Shown: piece by piece, positions 1 through 9,120 of the stretch | Position numbering within the stretch: the first letter of the stretch is position 1 | Layout: the number at the start of each line of letters is the position of its first letter | DNA from: Methylophilus sp. 5 | GTDB lineage: Bacteria; Pseudomonadota; Gammaproteobacteria; Burkholderiales; Methylophilaceae | Direction of reading: 5' to 3' | Length of the DNA stretch: 64,000 nt | Assembly: GCF_000515275.1 (NCBI RefSeq) | Contig: NZ_KI911560.1 | Coordinates: 2,108,001 to 2,172,000, forward strand | Notes under the pieces: model-generated | What the model saw: only the letters and a program-made list of their open reading frames with translations | What the model was told of the DNA's origin: nothing | Databases searched by the model: none | Translations under genes and position numbers: made by a program

Positions 1-924
1 TGCTATCAAATGGGCCTGTTTTCAAGCCAGACGTTGCCAGTGCCTGTCATCGTGGTTGGTAATGTTTCTGTTGGCGGTGTCGGCAAAACGCCGCTGGTGA
101 TTTATCTGGCGCAGCAGTTACGTGCGGCGGGCTATATGCCTGGCATTTTAAGTCGGGGCTATGGCAGCCAATACACTGGCGAGGTCACGCCAGCCAGCCA
201 GCCAGCTCTGGTAGGCGACGAACCGGTGTTAATTGCCAGGCGCAGTGGCTGCCCGGTGTGGGTAAACCCGCTACGCGCAGCAGGCGGTTTGGCTTTGCTC
301 AATGCGCATCCTGCGGTCAATGTGCTGATTTGTGATGACGGCTTGCAGCATTATGCCTTGCAACGTGATATTGAGATTGCAGTGGTTCAACGGCCACTCG
401 GCGTAGGTAATGGCCGATTGCTACCCGCGGGCCCATTGCGCGAGCCGCTAGGCCGTTTGCATGCGGTAGATATTGTGGTCGAGACCGGGCAATTGCCCGC
501 AGTGCCATCACATGCAGCCAGTTACCAACTTGAGTTGCGCGCAGGTGGCTGGACGTCGGTCACGGATTTTGCAACTGAAACCACGCAGGCATATTTGCGT
601 GCAAAACCGTTGGTGGCGATGGCTGGCATCGGTCATCCAAAGCGCTTTTTCGATGTGTTGACAAGCATGGGCCTAGATTGCGAACAACAGGCGCTGGCAG
701 ACCACCATGCGTATACGCAGGCAGATTTTATGGCGTTGCGCGGAAAAACCATCCTGATGACCGAGAAAGATGCCGTAAAATGTCAGCAATTGGGCGTGGA
801 TGATGCCTGGTATCTGCCTGTGAGCGCTGAGCTTAAACCAATTGGACACAACCAGCCACTGACACACTATGTTGTCGAGCAATTGCAACAATCTATGCAA
901 CAACGCAAAGGAAGTATGAAATGA
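1..924 (+). CDS. lpxK: Tetraacyldisaccharide 4'-kinase LpxK (5' end outside window)
   Basis: LpxK phosphorylates the 4' position of the lipid A disaccharide at the inner face of the cytoplasmic membrane. The frame is open to base 1, and the first in-frame ATG (base 10) lies in the middle of the conserved N-terminal region, so roughly 30-40 residues including the membrane helix are probably upstream of the window. The Walker A-like motif [12 protein letters not shown] follows about 17 residues after that ATG. The DDGLQH motif typical of the family is seen further on, and TEKDAVK near the C-terminus. The stop overlaps the next start by four bases (ATGA), so the three genes to kdsB are probably one operon. 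The family call is very firm; only the 5' end is missing. Confidence 0.95.
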   Translation, partial: CYQMGLFSSQTLPVPVIVVGNVSVGGVGKTPLVIYLAQQLRAAGYMPGILSRGYGSQYTGEVTPASQPALVGDEPVLIARRSGCPVWVNPLRAAGGLALLNAHPAVNVLICDDGLQHYALQRDIEIAVVQRPLGVGNGRLLPAGPLREPLGRLHAVDIVVETGQLPAVPSHAASYQLELRAGGWTSVTDFATETTQAYLRAKPLVAMAGIGHPKRFFDVLTSMGLDCEQQALADHHAYTQADFMALRGKTILMTEKDAVKCQQLGVDDAWYLPVSAELKPIGHNQPLTHYVVEQLQQSMQQRKGSMK

Positions 925-1103
925 ATCCTAAATTATTGGAAATTCTGGTCTGTCCGGTGACCAAAGGGCCGTTGGTTTACGATAAGCAAAAGCAGGAGCT
1001 GATCTCAAAAAATGCACGTTTGGCTTATCCGGTGCGTGATGGTATTCCGGTCATGCTGGAAGATGAAGCGCGCCGTCTGGACGAACAAGAATACAGCGAA
1101 TAA
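921..1103 (+). CDS. Trm112-family small protein (YcaR-like)
   Basis: A 60-residue protein of the Trm112/YcaR family. It begins [18 protein letters not shown] and contains the family's [16 protein letters not shown] segment. In eukaryotes and archaea Trm112 is a zinc-binding activator of methyltransferases; the bacterial role is not established. Only one Cys of the zinc-type CxxC pair remains (CPVT), so metal binding is doubtful, as in many bacterial members. It overlaps lpxK by four bases and is followed two bases later by kdsB, the usual proteobacterial arrangement lpxK-ycaR-kdsB. The AGGAAG-like sequence at the end of lpxK is the probable ribosome site. Confidence 0.92.
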   Translation: MNPKLLEILVCPVTKGPLVYDKQKQELISKNARLAYPVRDGIPVMLEDEARRLDEQEYSE

Positions 1104-1105
1104 GC

Positions 1106-1843
1106 ATGTTTAAGGTTGTTGTTCCCGCCCGTTTTTCCAGTAGCCGTTTGCCGGGCAAGCCATTACTGGATATTGCCGGTAAGCCTATGGTGATCCGCGT
1201 GGCCGAGCAGGCAGCAAAAAGCCTGGCTAGCGACATCGTGATTGCGACAGATCACGACGATATCATGCACGCTGCCGCATCGCACGGAGTCGCTGCGGTC
1301 ATGACGCGGGTAGACCATGTGTCTGGCACCGACCGCATCGCTGAAGTGGTCGCCAGCATGGGCTGGCCGGATGAGATGATTGTGGTGAATGTGCAGGGCG
1401 ATGAACCGCTGATTGACCCGGTATTGATTAACGAAGTGGCACAAACTTTGGCCAATGATCCGCAAGCAGTGATGTCTACAGCCTGTCATTCTATCCATGA
1501 TGCGGATAGTTTTGACAACCCAAACGTGGTGAAGGTTGTTTTAAACGCCAAGCAGCAAGCCTTGTATTTTAGTCGCGCGCCGATTCCGTTTCCGCGCGAT
1601 GCCGAGTATAGGCAGCATCTGGTCGCCCATCGCCATATTGGTATTTATGCGTATCGGGTGGGTTTTCTCAAGCAATACGCGAGTTTGCCAGTGACGGCGC
1701 TGGAGAAGATTGAGAGTCTGGAACAACTGCGCGTGTTATACCATGGCTACCAGATTGCCGTGACCGTGACAGCGCACGCGCCTGCCAGCGGAGTAGATAC
1801 AGCAGAAGATTTGGCCTTGGTGCGCAAAGTATTTGTTGCGTAG
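1106..1843 (+). CDS. kdsB: 3-deoxy-manno-octulosonate cytidylyltransferase KdsB
   Basis: KdsB activates Kdo with CTP to give CMP-Kdo, the sugar donor for the lipopolysaccharide inner core, in the cytoplasm. The 245 residues match the family's usual length. Visible family motifs are VVPARFSSSRLPGKPL at the N-terminus (nucleotide binding), VQGDEPL near residue 92, and HRHIGIYAYR followed by LEKIESLEQLR in the C-terminal half. It is the last gene of the lpxK operon and is followed by a strong hairpin terminator. Nothing is unusual. Confidence 0.97.
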   Translation: MFKVVVPARFSSSRLPGKPLLDIAGKPMVIRVAEQAAKSLASDIVIATDHDDIMHAAASHGVAAVMTRVDHVSGTDRIAEVVASMGWPDEMIVVNVQGDEPLIDPVLINEVAQTLANDPQAVMSTACHSIHDADSFDNPNVVKVVLNAKQQALYFSRAPIPFPRDAEYRQHLVAHRHIGIYAYRVGFLKQYASLPVTALEKIESLEQLRVLYHGYQIAVTVTAHAPASGVDTAEDLALVRKVFVA

Positions 1844-1865
1844 TTTGATGATGCGTTACATATAA

Positions 1866-1895
1866 TAAAAAAGCCTGCATCTGCAGGCTTTTTTA
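1866..1895 (+). terminator. Terminator after kdsB, shared with the convergent PEP-CTERM gene
   Basis: A perfect stem, AAAAAAGCCTG pairing with CAGGCTTTTTT around a short loop, has an A-tract on one side and a T-tract on the other. It sits between the convergent kdsB and PEP-CTERM genes, so it can stop transcription on both strands. Confidence 0.9.
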
Positions 1896-1921
1896 TTGCG
1901 AGCGTTAAACGCGTCGTCGAA

Positions 1922-2416
1922 TTAGTTTTTTCTCTGACGGCGTGCAGCAATCGTGCCCATCAAGGCCAAGCCTGCAAACATCATGCCGTAAGTTTCTGGC
2001 TCTGGTACTGGCACGGTGATCGGGTTGATAGTGTAGTTACCTTCGTAGTGGCCACCGGCAATCAGGTTGAATTGCAAAGTGTAGCTGCCTGCAGCCAGGT
2101 TAGATACGCTAAAAGTGTATCTTGTAACATCCAGGTCAATCAATGGTGTGAGGATAGGTGCATAAGTGAAGGTGTCATCTGCATCGCTGATTACTGTCAG
2201 GCCTTGATACAAACCAGAGTTGTTTTCGTGCAGCAATCTTAAGCTTGGGTCTAATACACCGGTCAAATCGAAACTACCATCCAAATAAGAGATATTGATT
2301 TTAACCGTGTGGGATAAGCTGGTGCCTGGGTGGTCAGTGCCACTAAAGGTGGTTGTGGTGGCAAACACAGAGGTGCTGGCTAACAGTGAAGCTGCAATTA
2401 ACAGATTTTTCAACAT
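1922..2416 (-). CDS. PEP-CTERM sorting domain protein, exported
   Basis: A 164-residue exported protein. It has an N-terminal signal peptide (MLKNLLIAASLLASTSVFA), a Thr/Ser-rich body predicted to be beta-rich, and a typical PEP-CTERM tail: VPEPETYG, a hydrophobic stretch FAGLALMGTIAA, then a basic end RRQRKN. In known systems this tail is recognised by an exosortase (EpsH family) that processes the protein during export, often alongside exopolysaccharide synthesis. No exosortase gene is in the window. The start has a GGGGAA ribosome site just upstream. The body was not recognised as a known enzyme domain and its function is unknown. Confidence 0.9.
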   Translation of the reverse strand: MLKNLLIAASLLASTSVFATTTTFSGTDHPGTSLSHTVKINISYLDGSFDLTGVLDPSLRLLHENNSGLYQGLTVISDADDTFTYAPILTPLIDLDVTRYTFSVSNLAAGSYTLQFNLIAGGHYEGNYTINPITVPVPEPETYGMMFAGLALMGTIAARRQRKN

Positions 2417-2531
2417 AATATTCCCCGATTGATATTGATTGAATGTTGCTGAGAGCGATTATGGCAATATTGCGTCAGCGGGGAAATAGCCCGTTAGGGT
2501 CATGCAGGGAACTTCAGGCGAGCAAGCGCTT

Positions 2532-2876
2532 TTAGGTCCTGAAAATAAAGTAGACGGCGCCCATCATGCACAGGCCTGCCCACAGATAGTCCCACTTTAA
2601 AGGTTGATGCATATACAGCAACGCAAAGGGCACAAACATGACCAGGGTGATGACTTCTTGCAGAATTTTGAGCTGTGCCAGATTGAGCTGCGTGAAGCCA
2701 ATGCGGTTGGCGGGTACCTGAAAGCAATATTCAATCAGCGCAATGCTCCAACTGGCAATAATGGCAATCCAGAGTGGCTTTTGGTGCAGGTCTCGCAGAT
2801 GACCATACCAGGCAAACAACATAAACAGGTTGGCTGCGGATAATAACAAGACGGTTTTAATCAGGGTGTAAGACAT
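2532..2876 (-). CDS. DUF486 small membrane protein (DMT-like)
   Basis: A small inner-membrane protein of about 114 residues in the DUF486 family. Family signatures are FAWYGHLRDL near residue 23 and SIALIEYCFQVPANRIG in the middle; about four transmembrane helices can be drawn. DUF486 proteins resemble half-size drug/metabolite transporters, but no substrate is known. The reading frame could be opened further upstream (through base 3065), but that part overlaps glnB and does not resemble the family, so the start MSYTLIKTV at 2876 is chosen. It lies downstream of glnB on the same strand and may be cotranscribed. Confidence 0.82.
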   Translation of the reverse strand: MSYTLIKTVLLLSAANLFMLFAWYGHLRDLHQKPLWIAIIASWSIALIEYCFQVPANRIGFTQLNLAQLKILQEVITLVMFVPFALLYMHQPLKWDYLWAGLCMMGAVYFIFRT

Positions 2877-2946
2877 ACCAGGCGCCATGTCACGCGACCG
2901 CATGACGCATCTTTTGCGCCACGCGGAGCGAAGTATCTGCGTTGAG

Positions 2947-3344
<398 letters not shown>

Positions 3345-3375
3345 ATGCCACTGGTTGACTGATCACAACCATGGC

Positions 3376-4980
3376 TTATGAAAAGCGCAGGTTGCAGGTA
3401 ATCGGGTAGCGACGGTCTTTGCCAAAGCCACGTTCGGTAATGCGCACGCCCACCGCCGATTGCCTGCGTTTATACTCATTGCGGTCTATCAGGCGGGTGA
3501 CACGCTGTACATCAGCCTGTGAGTAACCCAGGCTAATAATGGCCTCAACGCTGAGGTCTTTCTCAACGTAGGCCTCCATGATCGCGTCCAGTATTTCATA
3601 GGCTGGCAAGCTATCCTGGTCAGTCTGGTCGGCACGCAATTCGGCGCTAGGCGCACGTGTGATAATTCTTTCTGGGATCACAGTGCCCAACTGGTTACGA
3701 TAGGTCGCCAGGCGATACACCAGGGTTTTGGGCACATCTTTAATCAGGGCAAAGCCGCCGGCCATGTCGCCATACAGTGTGCTGTAACCCACGGCCGTTT
3801 CAGATTTATTGCCGGTGGTGAGTACCAGGCTGCCAAATTTGTTGCTGATCGCCATCAGCAACATGCCGCGAATGCGTGCCTGCAAGTTTTCTTCAGTGGT
3901 ATCAAACGTTGTGCCGGTAAATTCTTCGGCAAGGCTGTCGCAAAACCCTTCGAACAGTGGCTTGATTGGTAACACGCTGTACTCGACGTCGACCAGGCGT
4001 GCCATTTCAGCGGCATCTTCTACGCTGATGCCTGCCGTAAACTCTGACGGCATCATCACGGCTTTGACGCGTTCTTTGCCCAGCGCATCCACCGCAATCG
4101 CCAGTGTCAGTGCGGAATCTATGCCACCAGACAGGCCTAATACGATGCTGGGGAATTTGTTCTTGTTCACGTAATCCTGCAAGCCTAACCGCAGGGCTTT
4201 ATACACGGTGGCCTCGGTGGAGAGTGGCTCTGCGATGTCTGCTGGCAGCGGTTGCGCCTGTTGCAGGGTAAGGTAAGCCAGTTGCTCTTCAAACATTGGC
4301 AGCTCTTGCACCAGGGCGCCCTGGCTGTTCATGCTGAACGAGGCGCCGTCAAACACCAGCTCATCCTGGCCGCCCACCATATTGGCGTAGACCATGGCAA
4401 GACCGGTTTCCTTGATGCGGTCGCGCAGCACCTGATAGCGGGTTTGCTGTTTATGCATGTGATAGGGCGAGGCGTTGATCGTTAGCAGTACTTGAGCCTC
4501 TGCTTGCAATGCTTGCAGGGCCGGGCCGGGCTCCCAGCTGTCGGCACAAATTAAAATGCCATAACGTACACCATGCCATTCAAATACCACGGGCAGGTCG
4601 CCTGCTTCAAAATAGCGCTCTTCATCAAACACGCTGTAGTTAGGCAGATGATGTTTGTGATAAGTGGCTTGAATTCTGCCAGAGTGGATCACCGAGGCCG
4701 CGTTATAGCGTTTGCCAGCGACCGTGTGCGGATGGCCAACCACCACAGCCATCTCGGTCGGTAAACGCTGCTCTAACCATTGCAATGCACGCTGGTTGGC
4801 GGCATAAAAGTCTTGCCTGAACAGCAGGTCTTCAGGCGGGTAGCCACAAAGGGCAAGTTCAGGGGTGAGTAGTAAGCGGGCCCCTGCCTGATAGGCCTGG
4901 TTGGCCAGCGCCAGAATACGTTCGGCATTTTGTTGCATGGCACCAACCATGCAGTTCATTTGAGCAATTGCGAGTTTCAT
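3376..4980 (-). CDS. nadE: Glutamine-dependent NAD+ synthetase
   Basis: NadE makes NAD+ from deamido-NAD+, ATP and glutamine in the cytoplasm. It is the two-domain form (534 residues). An N-terminal nitrilase-like glutaminase (about 1-260) shows the Glu in LLTPELALCGYPPEDLL, the Lys in YHKHHLPNY and the nucleophile Cys in GILICADSW. The C-terminal NAD synthetase (about 270-534) shows the PP-loop SGGIDSALTLA, and then TTGNKSETAVGYSTLYGDMAGGFA. Length and order match the family. It lies 21 bases after the ankyrin gene on the same strand, so it probably belongs to the sucCD transcript. Confidence 0.97.
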   Translation of the reverse strand: MKLAIAQMNCMVGAMQQNAERILALANQAYQAGARLLLTPELALCGYPPEDLLFRQDFYAANQRALQWLEQRLPTEMAVVVGHPHTVAGKRYNAASVIHSGRIQATYHKHHLPNYSVFDEERYFEAGDLPVVFEWHGVRYGILICADSWEPGPALQALQAEAQVLLTINASPYHMHKQQTRYQVLRDRIKETGLAMVYANMVGGQDELVFDGASFSMNSQGALVQELPMFEEQLAYLTLQQAQPLPADIAEPLSTEATVYKALRLGLQDYVNKNKFPSIVLGLSGGIDSALTLAIAVDALGKERVKAVMMPSEFTAGISVEDAAEMARLVDVEYSVLPIKPLFEGFCDSLAEEFTGTTFDTTEENLQARIRGMLLMAISNKFGSLVLTTGNKSETAVGYSTLYGDMAGGFALIKDVPKTLVYRLATYRNQLGTVIPERIITRAPSAELRADQTDQDSLPAYEILDAIMEAYVEKDLSVEAIISLGYSQADVQRVTRLIDRNEYKRRQSAVGVRITERGFGKDRRYPITCNLRFS

Positions 4981-5001
4981 GTAGCCCTATTGAGTGATGG
5001 G

Positions 5002-6012
5002 TCAGTACTTGCCGCCGGCCGCTTTGATCAGCTCGACCATGGCCGGATTTTGGCCTTTTAATGCGTAGACATAAGCGGTTAAGCCGTATTGATCACGGGT
5101 TTTGATATTGGCTTCATGCGCCAGCAACAGGCGCGCCATCTCAGGTGAGTTGTTGCTCACTGCCAAATGCAGCAGTGGTGTGCCTTCACTGTCCTGATGG
5201 TTGGCGTCTGCTTTATTTTCCAGTAAAGCTTTGGCAACTTCAGTCTGGTTCTTGGTCACGGCCCAGGTCAGTGCAGTCCACTCGTGTTCATCTTCTTCGT
5301 CTACTTTAGCACCATGCTCAAGCAGGTAAATCGCGGCAGGGATATGACCTTCTCTGGCCGTAATCATTAAGGCGGTCGTGCCGAGTTTGTCTTTGAGGTT
5401 AGCATCTGCACCATGGCTCAAAATAGAGCTGATGGTTGGAACATCGCCACTTTTTGCCGCATACATGAGCACGGTTTTACCGTCTGATGAGCGCACATTG
5501 GCGTCAAAGCCACGCGCAATGATGAGACCAACAACGTCACTATAGCCAGAGGTAGCCGCGAGACCCAGCGCGCTCCAGCCTGCGGGGTCGCGGGCTTTAA
5601 CGTCGGCACCTTTTTCCAGCAAGGCTTTCACTGCATCAATATTGTTCTTTTTCGCGGCAAACATCAGTGCGGTCCAGCCGCCCTGGTCTTTGGCATTAAT
5701 GTCTGCGCCGCTGGCCAGCAGTTCAATGATCACAGCTGCCTGGTTTTTACGCGCGGCATACATGATAGGCGTGATTTTTTCACTGTCGGTGACGTTAGGG
5801 TTAGCGCCACTTTTGAGCAACGCTTTGACCGTGGCAAGATCGCCTTTGGACGATGCGATTAACAAATAAGAAATATTGGCACTGGGCTCTATGCCGGTTT
5901 CATCTACTGGGGCTTTTTTGGCCGCTTGTGCTGGCAAATGAAGCCCCAGCAGCAGGCAGGCGCTCAAGCAAAGGGCGCCAAGCCGATGGGTGGTCTGAGG
6001 ACGATGCTTCAT
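5002..6012 (-). CDS. Exported ankyrin-repeat protein
   Basis: A 336-residue protein with a signal peptide (cleavage probably after LHLPAQA near residue 30) followed by about eight to nine ankyrin repeats that fill the rest of the chain. Repeat units are easy to see: GWTALMFAAKKNNIDAVKAL, GTTALMITAREGHIPAAIYL and others. Ankyrin repeats bind other proteins, so a periplasmic binding or scaffold role is inferred; no partner or catalytic domain is visible. It lies 14 bases after sucD and 21 before nadE on the same strand and is likely cotranscribed. A second, shorter exported ankyrin protein is found at 18709-19194. Confidence 0.88.
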   Translation of the reverse strand: MKHRPQTTHRLGALCLSACLLLGLHLPAQAAKKAPVDETGIEPSANISYLLIASSKGDLATVKALLKSGANPNVTDSEKITPIMYAARKNQAAVIIELLASGADINAKDQGGWTALMFAAKKNNIDAVKALLEKGADVKARDPAGWSALGLAATSGYSDVVGLIIARGFDANVRSSDGKTVLMYAAKSGDVPTISSILSHGADANLKDKLGTTALMITAREGHIPAAIYLLEHGAKVDEEDEHEWTALTWAVTKNQTEVAKALLENKADANHQDSEGTPLLHLAVSNNSPEMARLLLAHEANIKTRDQYGLTAYVYALKGQNPAMVELIKAAGGKY

Positions 6013-6026
6013 GCCGTTTCCTTTGT

Positions 6027-6908
6027 TTATGTTGTCGCGCGCTTGATAGCTTCGAGTACTGCTTCGCCCAAACCGGCAGGCGAGGCTGCGACCACGCAGC
6101 CAGCCGCTTCCAGTGCGGCAATTTTGTCTTCTGCTTTGCCAGATCCACCCGAAATAATCGCACCGGCATGGCCCATGCGTTTGCCTTTGGGCGCCGTGAG
6201 CCCTGCAATATAAGCCGCGACTGGCTTGGTCACGTGATGCTTGATAAAGTCAGCCGCGGCTTCTTCGTCGCTGCCACCAATTTCGCCGACCATGATAATC
6301 GCTTCTGTTTCCGGGTCTTGTTGGAACAGCGCCAGACACTCGATAAAGTTCAGGCCTTTGATCGGGTCGCCGCCAATCCCGACGCAGGTGGTTTGACCCA
6401 GGCCGAGTGCGGTGGTTTGATGCACGGCTTCATAGGTGAGCGTGCCTGAGCGTGATACCACGCCGACTTTGCCACGTTGGTGTATGCTGCCGGGCATGAT
6501 GCCGATTTTGCATTCGCCCGGTGTAATCACACCCGGGCAGTTAGGGCCAATCAATTTGGTGCCATTGGCGAGCAATGCCGCTTTGACATTGAGCATATCC
6601 AGCACCGGGATCCCTTCGGTGATGCAAACAATCAGTTCAATGCCCGCATCAGCCGCTTCCAAAATCGAGTCCGCCGCAAAGGGCGGTGGCACATAAATAA
6701 CGCTGGCATTGGCCTGTGTTTCTTTCACCGCTTCGCGCATGGTATTAAACACGGGCAGCGCCAGATGCTGCTGGCCGCCTTTGCCTGGCGTCACGCCCCC
6801 CACCATTTTTGTACCGTAAGCCAGCGCTTGCTCAGAGTGAAAGGTGCCTTGTTTACCAGTGAACCCCTGGCACAATACTTTGGTATTTTTATCCACTAAA
6901 ATTGCCAT
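6027..6908 (-). CDS. sucD: Succinyl-CoA synthetase alpha subunit
   Basis: SucD is the alpha subunit of the ATP- or GTP-forming succinate-CoA ligase; it binds CoA and carries the phosphohistidine. The 293 residues show the CoA-binding Rossmann start ([19 protein letters not shown]) and the active-site histidine in [11 protein letters not shown] at His247, equivalent to His246 of E. coli. It follows sucC with a two-base gap. Malate-CoA ligase subunit MtkB of serine-cycle methylotrophs is homologous, but no serine-cycle genes are nearby and the sequence reads like standard SucD. The start ATG is preceded by an AAGGTGTG-type ribosome site at the end of sucC. Confidence 0.96.
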   Translation of the reverse strand: MAILVDKNTKVLCQGFTGKQGTFHSEQALAYGTKMVGGVTPGKGGQQHLALPVFNTMREAVKETQANASVIYVPPPFAADSILEAADAGIELIVCITEGIPVLDMLNVKAALLANGTKLIGPNCPGVITPGECKIGIMPGSIHQRGKVGVVSRSGTLTYEAVHQTTALGLGQTTCVGIGGDPIKGLNFIECLALFQQDPETEAIIMVGEIGGSDEEAAADFIKHHVTKPVAAYIAGLTAPKGKRMGHAGAIISGGSGKAEDKIAALEAAGCVVAASPAGLGEAVLEAIKRATT

Positions 6909-6910
6909 GA

Positions 6911-8080
6911 CTACACACCTTTGCTCACTGCTTTGACTGCTTGCTGGGCTGCGTCGGTCAAACCTTCGGCAGAAATAATGTTTAAACCACTGTCGCGCAG
7001 CATTTGCTTGCCCAGTTCTACGTTGGTGCCTTCGAGGCGCACCACGACCGGAATTGTCATGCCGACTTCACGCACTGCAGAGATAATGCCGGTCGCAATA
7101 ATGTCACAACGCATGATGCCGCCAAAAATGTTTACCAAAATCGCTTTAACATTGCTGTCTGCCAAAATAATCTTAAACGCTTTGGTCACGGTTTCTGCCG
7201 TCGCGCCACCGCCCACATCTAAAAAGTTGGCTGGCATGCCACCATGCAGTTTGATCAAGTCCATGGTTGCCATGGCCAGGCCTGCGCCATTGACCATACA
7301 ACCGATATTGCCATTCAGGGCAATGTAGTTAAGGCCGCTATGGTGCGCTTCGGCTTCTTTGGCATCATCTTGTGACCAGTCGCGGATTTCGGCAAACGGT
7401 TTTTGGCGGTACAAGGCATTGTCATCCACCGTCATTTTGCAATCCAGCGCAACCAGCTTGCCATCTGTGGTTACGATCAGCGGATTGATTTCGAGCAGTG
7501 CTAAGTCATTATCTTTAAATAATTTGTATAAGCCTTTGGCCAGTTTGGTAAACGCCCCAATCTGGTCGCCGCTCAAACCCAGGCTAAATGCCAGGTTACG
7601 TGCCTGATAGTCGACCAGGCCATTGAGCGGGTCGCAGATTTCCTGCAGGATTTTTTCTGGCTGGGTAGCGGCAATTTCTTCAATGTCCATGCCGCCAGCA
7701 CTAGAGGCCACCATCACCACGCGCTCCAGCGTGCGGTCTACCAGCATAGATAAATATAACTCGCGCGCAATCGGCAAGGTTTGCTCGACCAACACCTGGT
7801 GCACCGGCTGGCCATCTGGCGCATTCTGGTAAGTTACTAAATGTTTACCGAGCAAGCCGCCTGCGACTGTTTGTGCTTCAAGGGCAGATTTCACCACCTT
7901 GACACCACCGGCTTTGCCGCGGCCGCCCGCGTGCACTTGCGCCTTGACGACCCAGGCTTCTCCGCCCAGTTCTTTGGTGGCAGCCGCAGCAGCTTCTTCA
8001 GATTGGACGACCAGACCGGTCGGGGTTGCCAAACCGTACTTTTGCAGTAACTGTTTGGCCTGGTATTCGTGCAGATTCAT
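6911..8080 (-). CDS. sucC: Succinyl-CoA synthetase beta subunit
   Basis: SucC is the nucleotide-binding and succinate-binding beta subunit of succinate-CoA ligase. The 389 residues begin with the family hallmark [16 protein letters not shown]. An ATP-grasp domain follows with [16 protein letters not shown], then LEINPLIVT, and the ligase-CoA domain with [19 protein letters not shown] and [10 protein letters not shown]. It is the first gene of a run sucC-sucD-ankyrin-nadE-(glnB). Many obligate methylotrophs of this family lack 2-oxoglutarate dehydrogenase; if that holds here the enzyme would supply succinyl-CoA for biosynthesis and not complete a cycle (inference). Confidence 0.97.
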   Translation of the reverse strand: MNLHEYQAKQLLQKYGLATPTGLVVQSEEAAAAATKELGGEAWVVKAQVHAGGRGKAGGVKVVKSALEAQTVAGGLLGKHLVTYQNAPDGQPVHQVLVEQTLPIARELYLSMLVDRTLERVVMVASSAGGMDIEEIAATQPEKILQEICDPLNGLVDYQARNLAFSLGLSGDQIGAFTKLAKGLYKLFKDNDLALLEINPLIVTTDGKLVALDCKMTVDDNALYRQKPFAEIRDWSQDDAKEAEAHHSGLNYIALNGNIGCMVNGAGLAMATMDLIKLHGGMPANFLDVGGGATAETVTKAFKIILADSNVKAILVNIFGGIMRCDIIATGIISAVREVGMTIPVVVRLEGTNVELGKQMLRDSGLNIISAEGLTDAAQQAVKAVSKGV

Positions 8081-8150
8081 GAAAATAGGGGCTTTTTATG
8101 GTTAAGTGGCTATTTTCGCGCAAATACCCCGGCAAGGCTAGACTGCAATT

Positions 8151-8180
8151 AAAAAAACCGCACACAAGTGCGGTTTTTAT
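8151..8180 (-). terminator. Hairpin terminator after the 8201-8971 gene
   Basis: AAAAACCGCAC and GTGCGGTTTTT form a perfect stem with a four-base loop and run into T-tracts on both strands. On the minus strand it follows the cytochrome-type membrane gene and separates it from sucC. Confidence 0.88.
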
Positions 8181-8200
8181 CTCTGCTGAGGCGTGTGTTT

Positions 8201-8971
8201 TTAAAGGTCTTGCGCCCAGGCGTTGCCGTAAACCTTGCCCTTGCGGGAGAGAATCAGCATCTGGTACATGCTCACTACCCACATATAGCTAGAGGCCAGG
8301 CTGTAACCGACGCCACCGATAATAGTCAGCCAGGCAAAGTGGGGTGACAATTTGGTCAACCACCACGACATGACGTCAATAATCAGAAACGCAAACGGGA
8401 AGGCAATCGCCACGATTTTAGCGGTTTTAGGCACGTTGACGGCAAAGCTGAAAATCAGGCCAATAAAAAAGAAAATAAAACTAATGCCAAACAAGTGAAT
8501 ATGCGAAACACGCGTCAGGCCGCTGATGGTGGCGCCTTCGTTGACTTCCGCACGCGACTTCACTTCTTCGTACTTGGTAAAGTTAGGGATGCCCGGAATA
8601 TTGCTGTGGCAAACGATACAGTGTTGCGCAAACACCTGTTTGTAATGCGGCTCCCACTGGTCTTCTGGTGCGCCTTGTTGCGCCCATTTGATAATGTCCT
8701 GACGTACCTCTATTGGCGCTTTGTCAGACATGGAGCCATTGAGTTTGCTGGCGAGCTTGGTGCCGCTGCGATCGCCATAATAGCTGTAAACAATGTCGTT
8801 GACGGATAAGCCAAACTTACCATCGGCCATGCCGTGTGTGAGCATGATTTGCAAACCGGCCATACACAAGCCGACGCCGATCACCAGCAAGTAGCCGATA
8901 AACAGCGCTTTAAGCGGCAATGGCAGATTGGGTAAGTTCAGCCATGGCAGTGTTTGTGAGTCTTGTTTCAT
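8201..8971 (-). CDS. Membrane protein with one c-type haem motif
   Basis: A polytopic membrane protein of 256 residues. One helix (about 22-44) is followed by a hydrophilic segment of about 110 residues holding a single haem c motif CIVCH (Cys118, Cys121, His122) in FAQHCIVCHSNIPGIPNF. About four helices then run to the C-terminus, the first starting RVSHIHLFGISFIFFFIGL. Similar proteins in betaproteobacteria have, I believe, been misnamed 'elongation factor-1 alpha'; nothing here resembles an elongation factor. The role is probably periplasm-facing electron transfer or redox sensing (inference). An upstream ATG at 9007 is possible, but the start at 8971 has GGGA before it. A terminator follows the gene. 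Confidence 0.78.
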   Translation of the reverse strand: MKQDSQTLPWLNLPNLPLPLKALFIGYLLVIGVGLCMAGLQIMLTHGMADGKFGLSVNDIVYSYYGDRSGTKLASKLNGSMSDKAPIEVRQDIIKWAQQGAPEDQWEPHYKQVFAQHCIVCHSNIPGIPNFTKYEEVKSRAEVNEGATISGLTRVSHIHLFGISFIFFFIGLIFSFAVNVPKTAKIVAIAFPFAFLIIDVMSWWLTKLSPHFAWLTIIGGVGYSLASSYMWVVSMYQMLILSRKGKVYGNAWAQDL

Positions 8972-9081
8972 ACGTTTCCCAAGGGTTTTTAATTTGCTTG
9001 CAAGCATACCATCGCTTGCAGCATTCCAAAAACAGAAATACTCCTTAAAAACGGCCTGTTCTCAGCGTTTGAGTAGGCAAC

Positions 9082-9090
9082 TGGTATAAT
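9082..9090 (+). promoter_or_regulatory. Extended -10 promoter of serB
   Basis: TGGTATAAT, a perfect extended -10 element, ends 30 bases upstream of the serB ATG. No good -35 box is found at the matching distance, which is normal for extended -10 promoters. Confidence 0.55.
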
Positions 9091-9120
9091 CGCGCTTTTG
9101 TTCAATAAGCGATTTTTATC

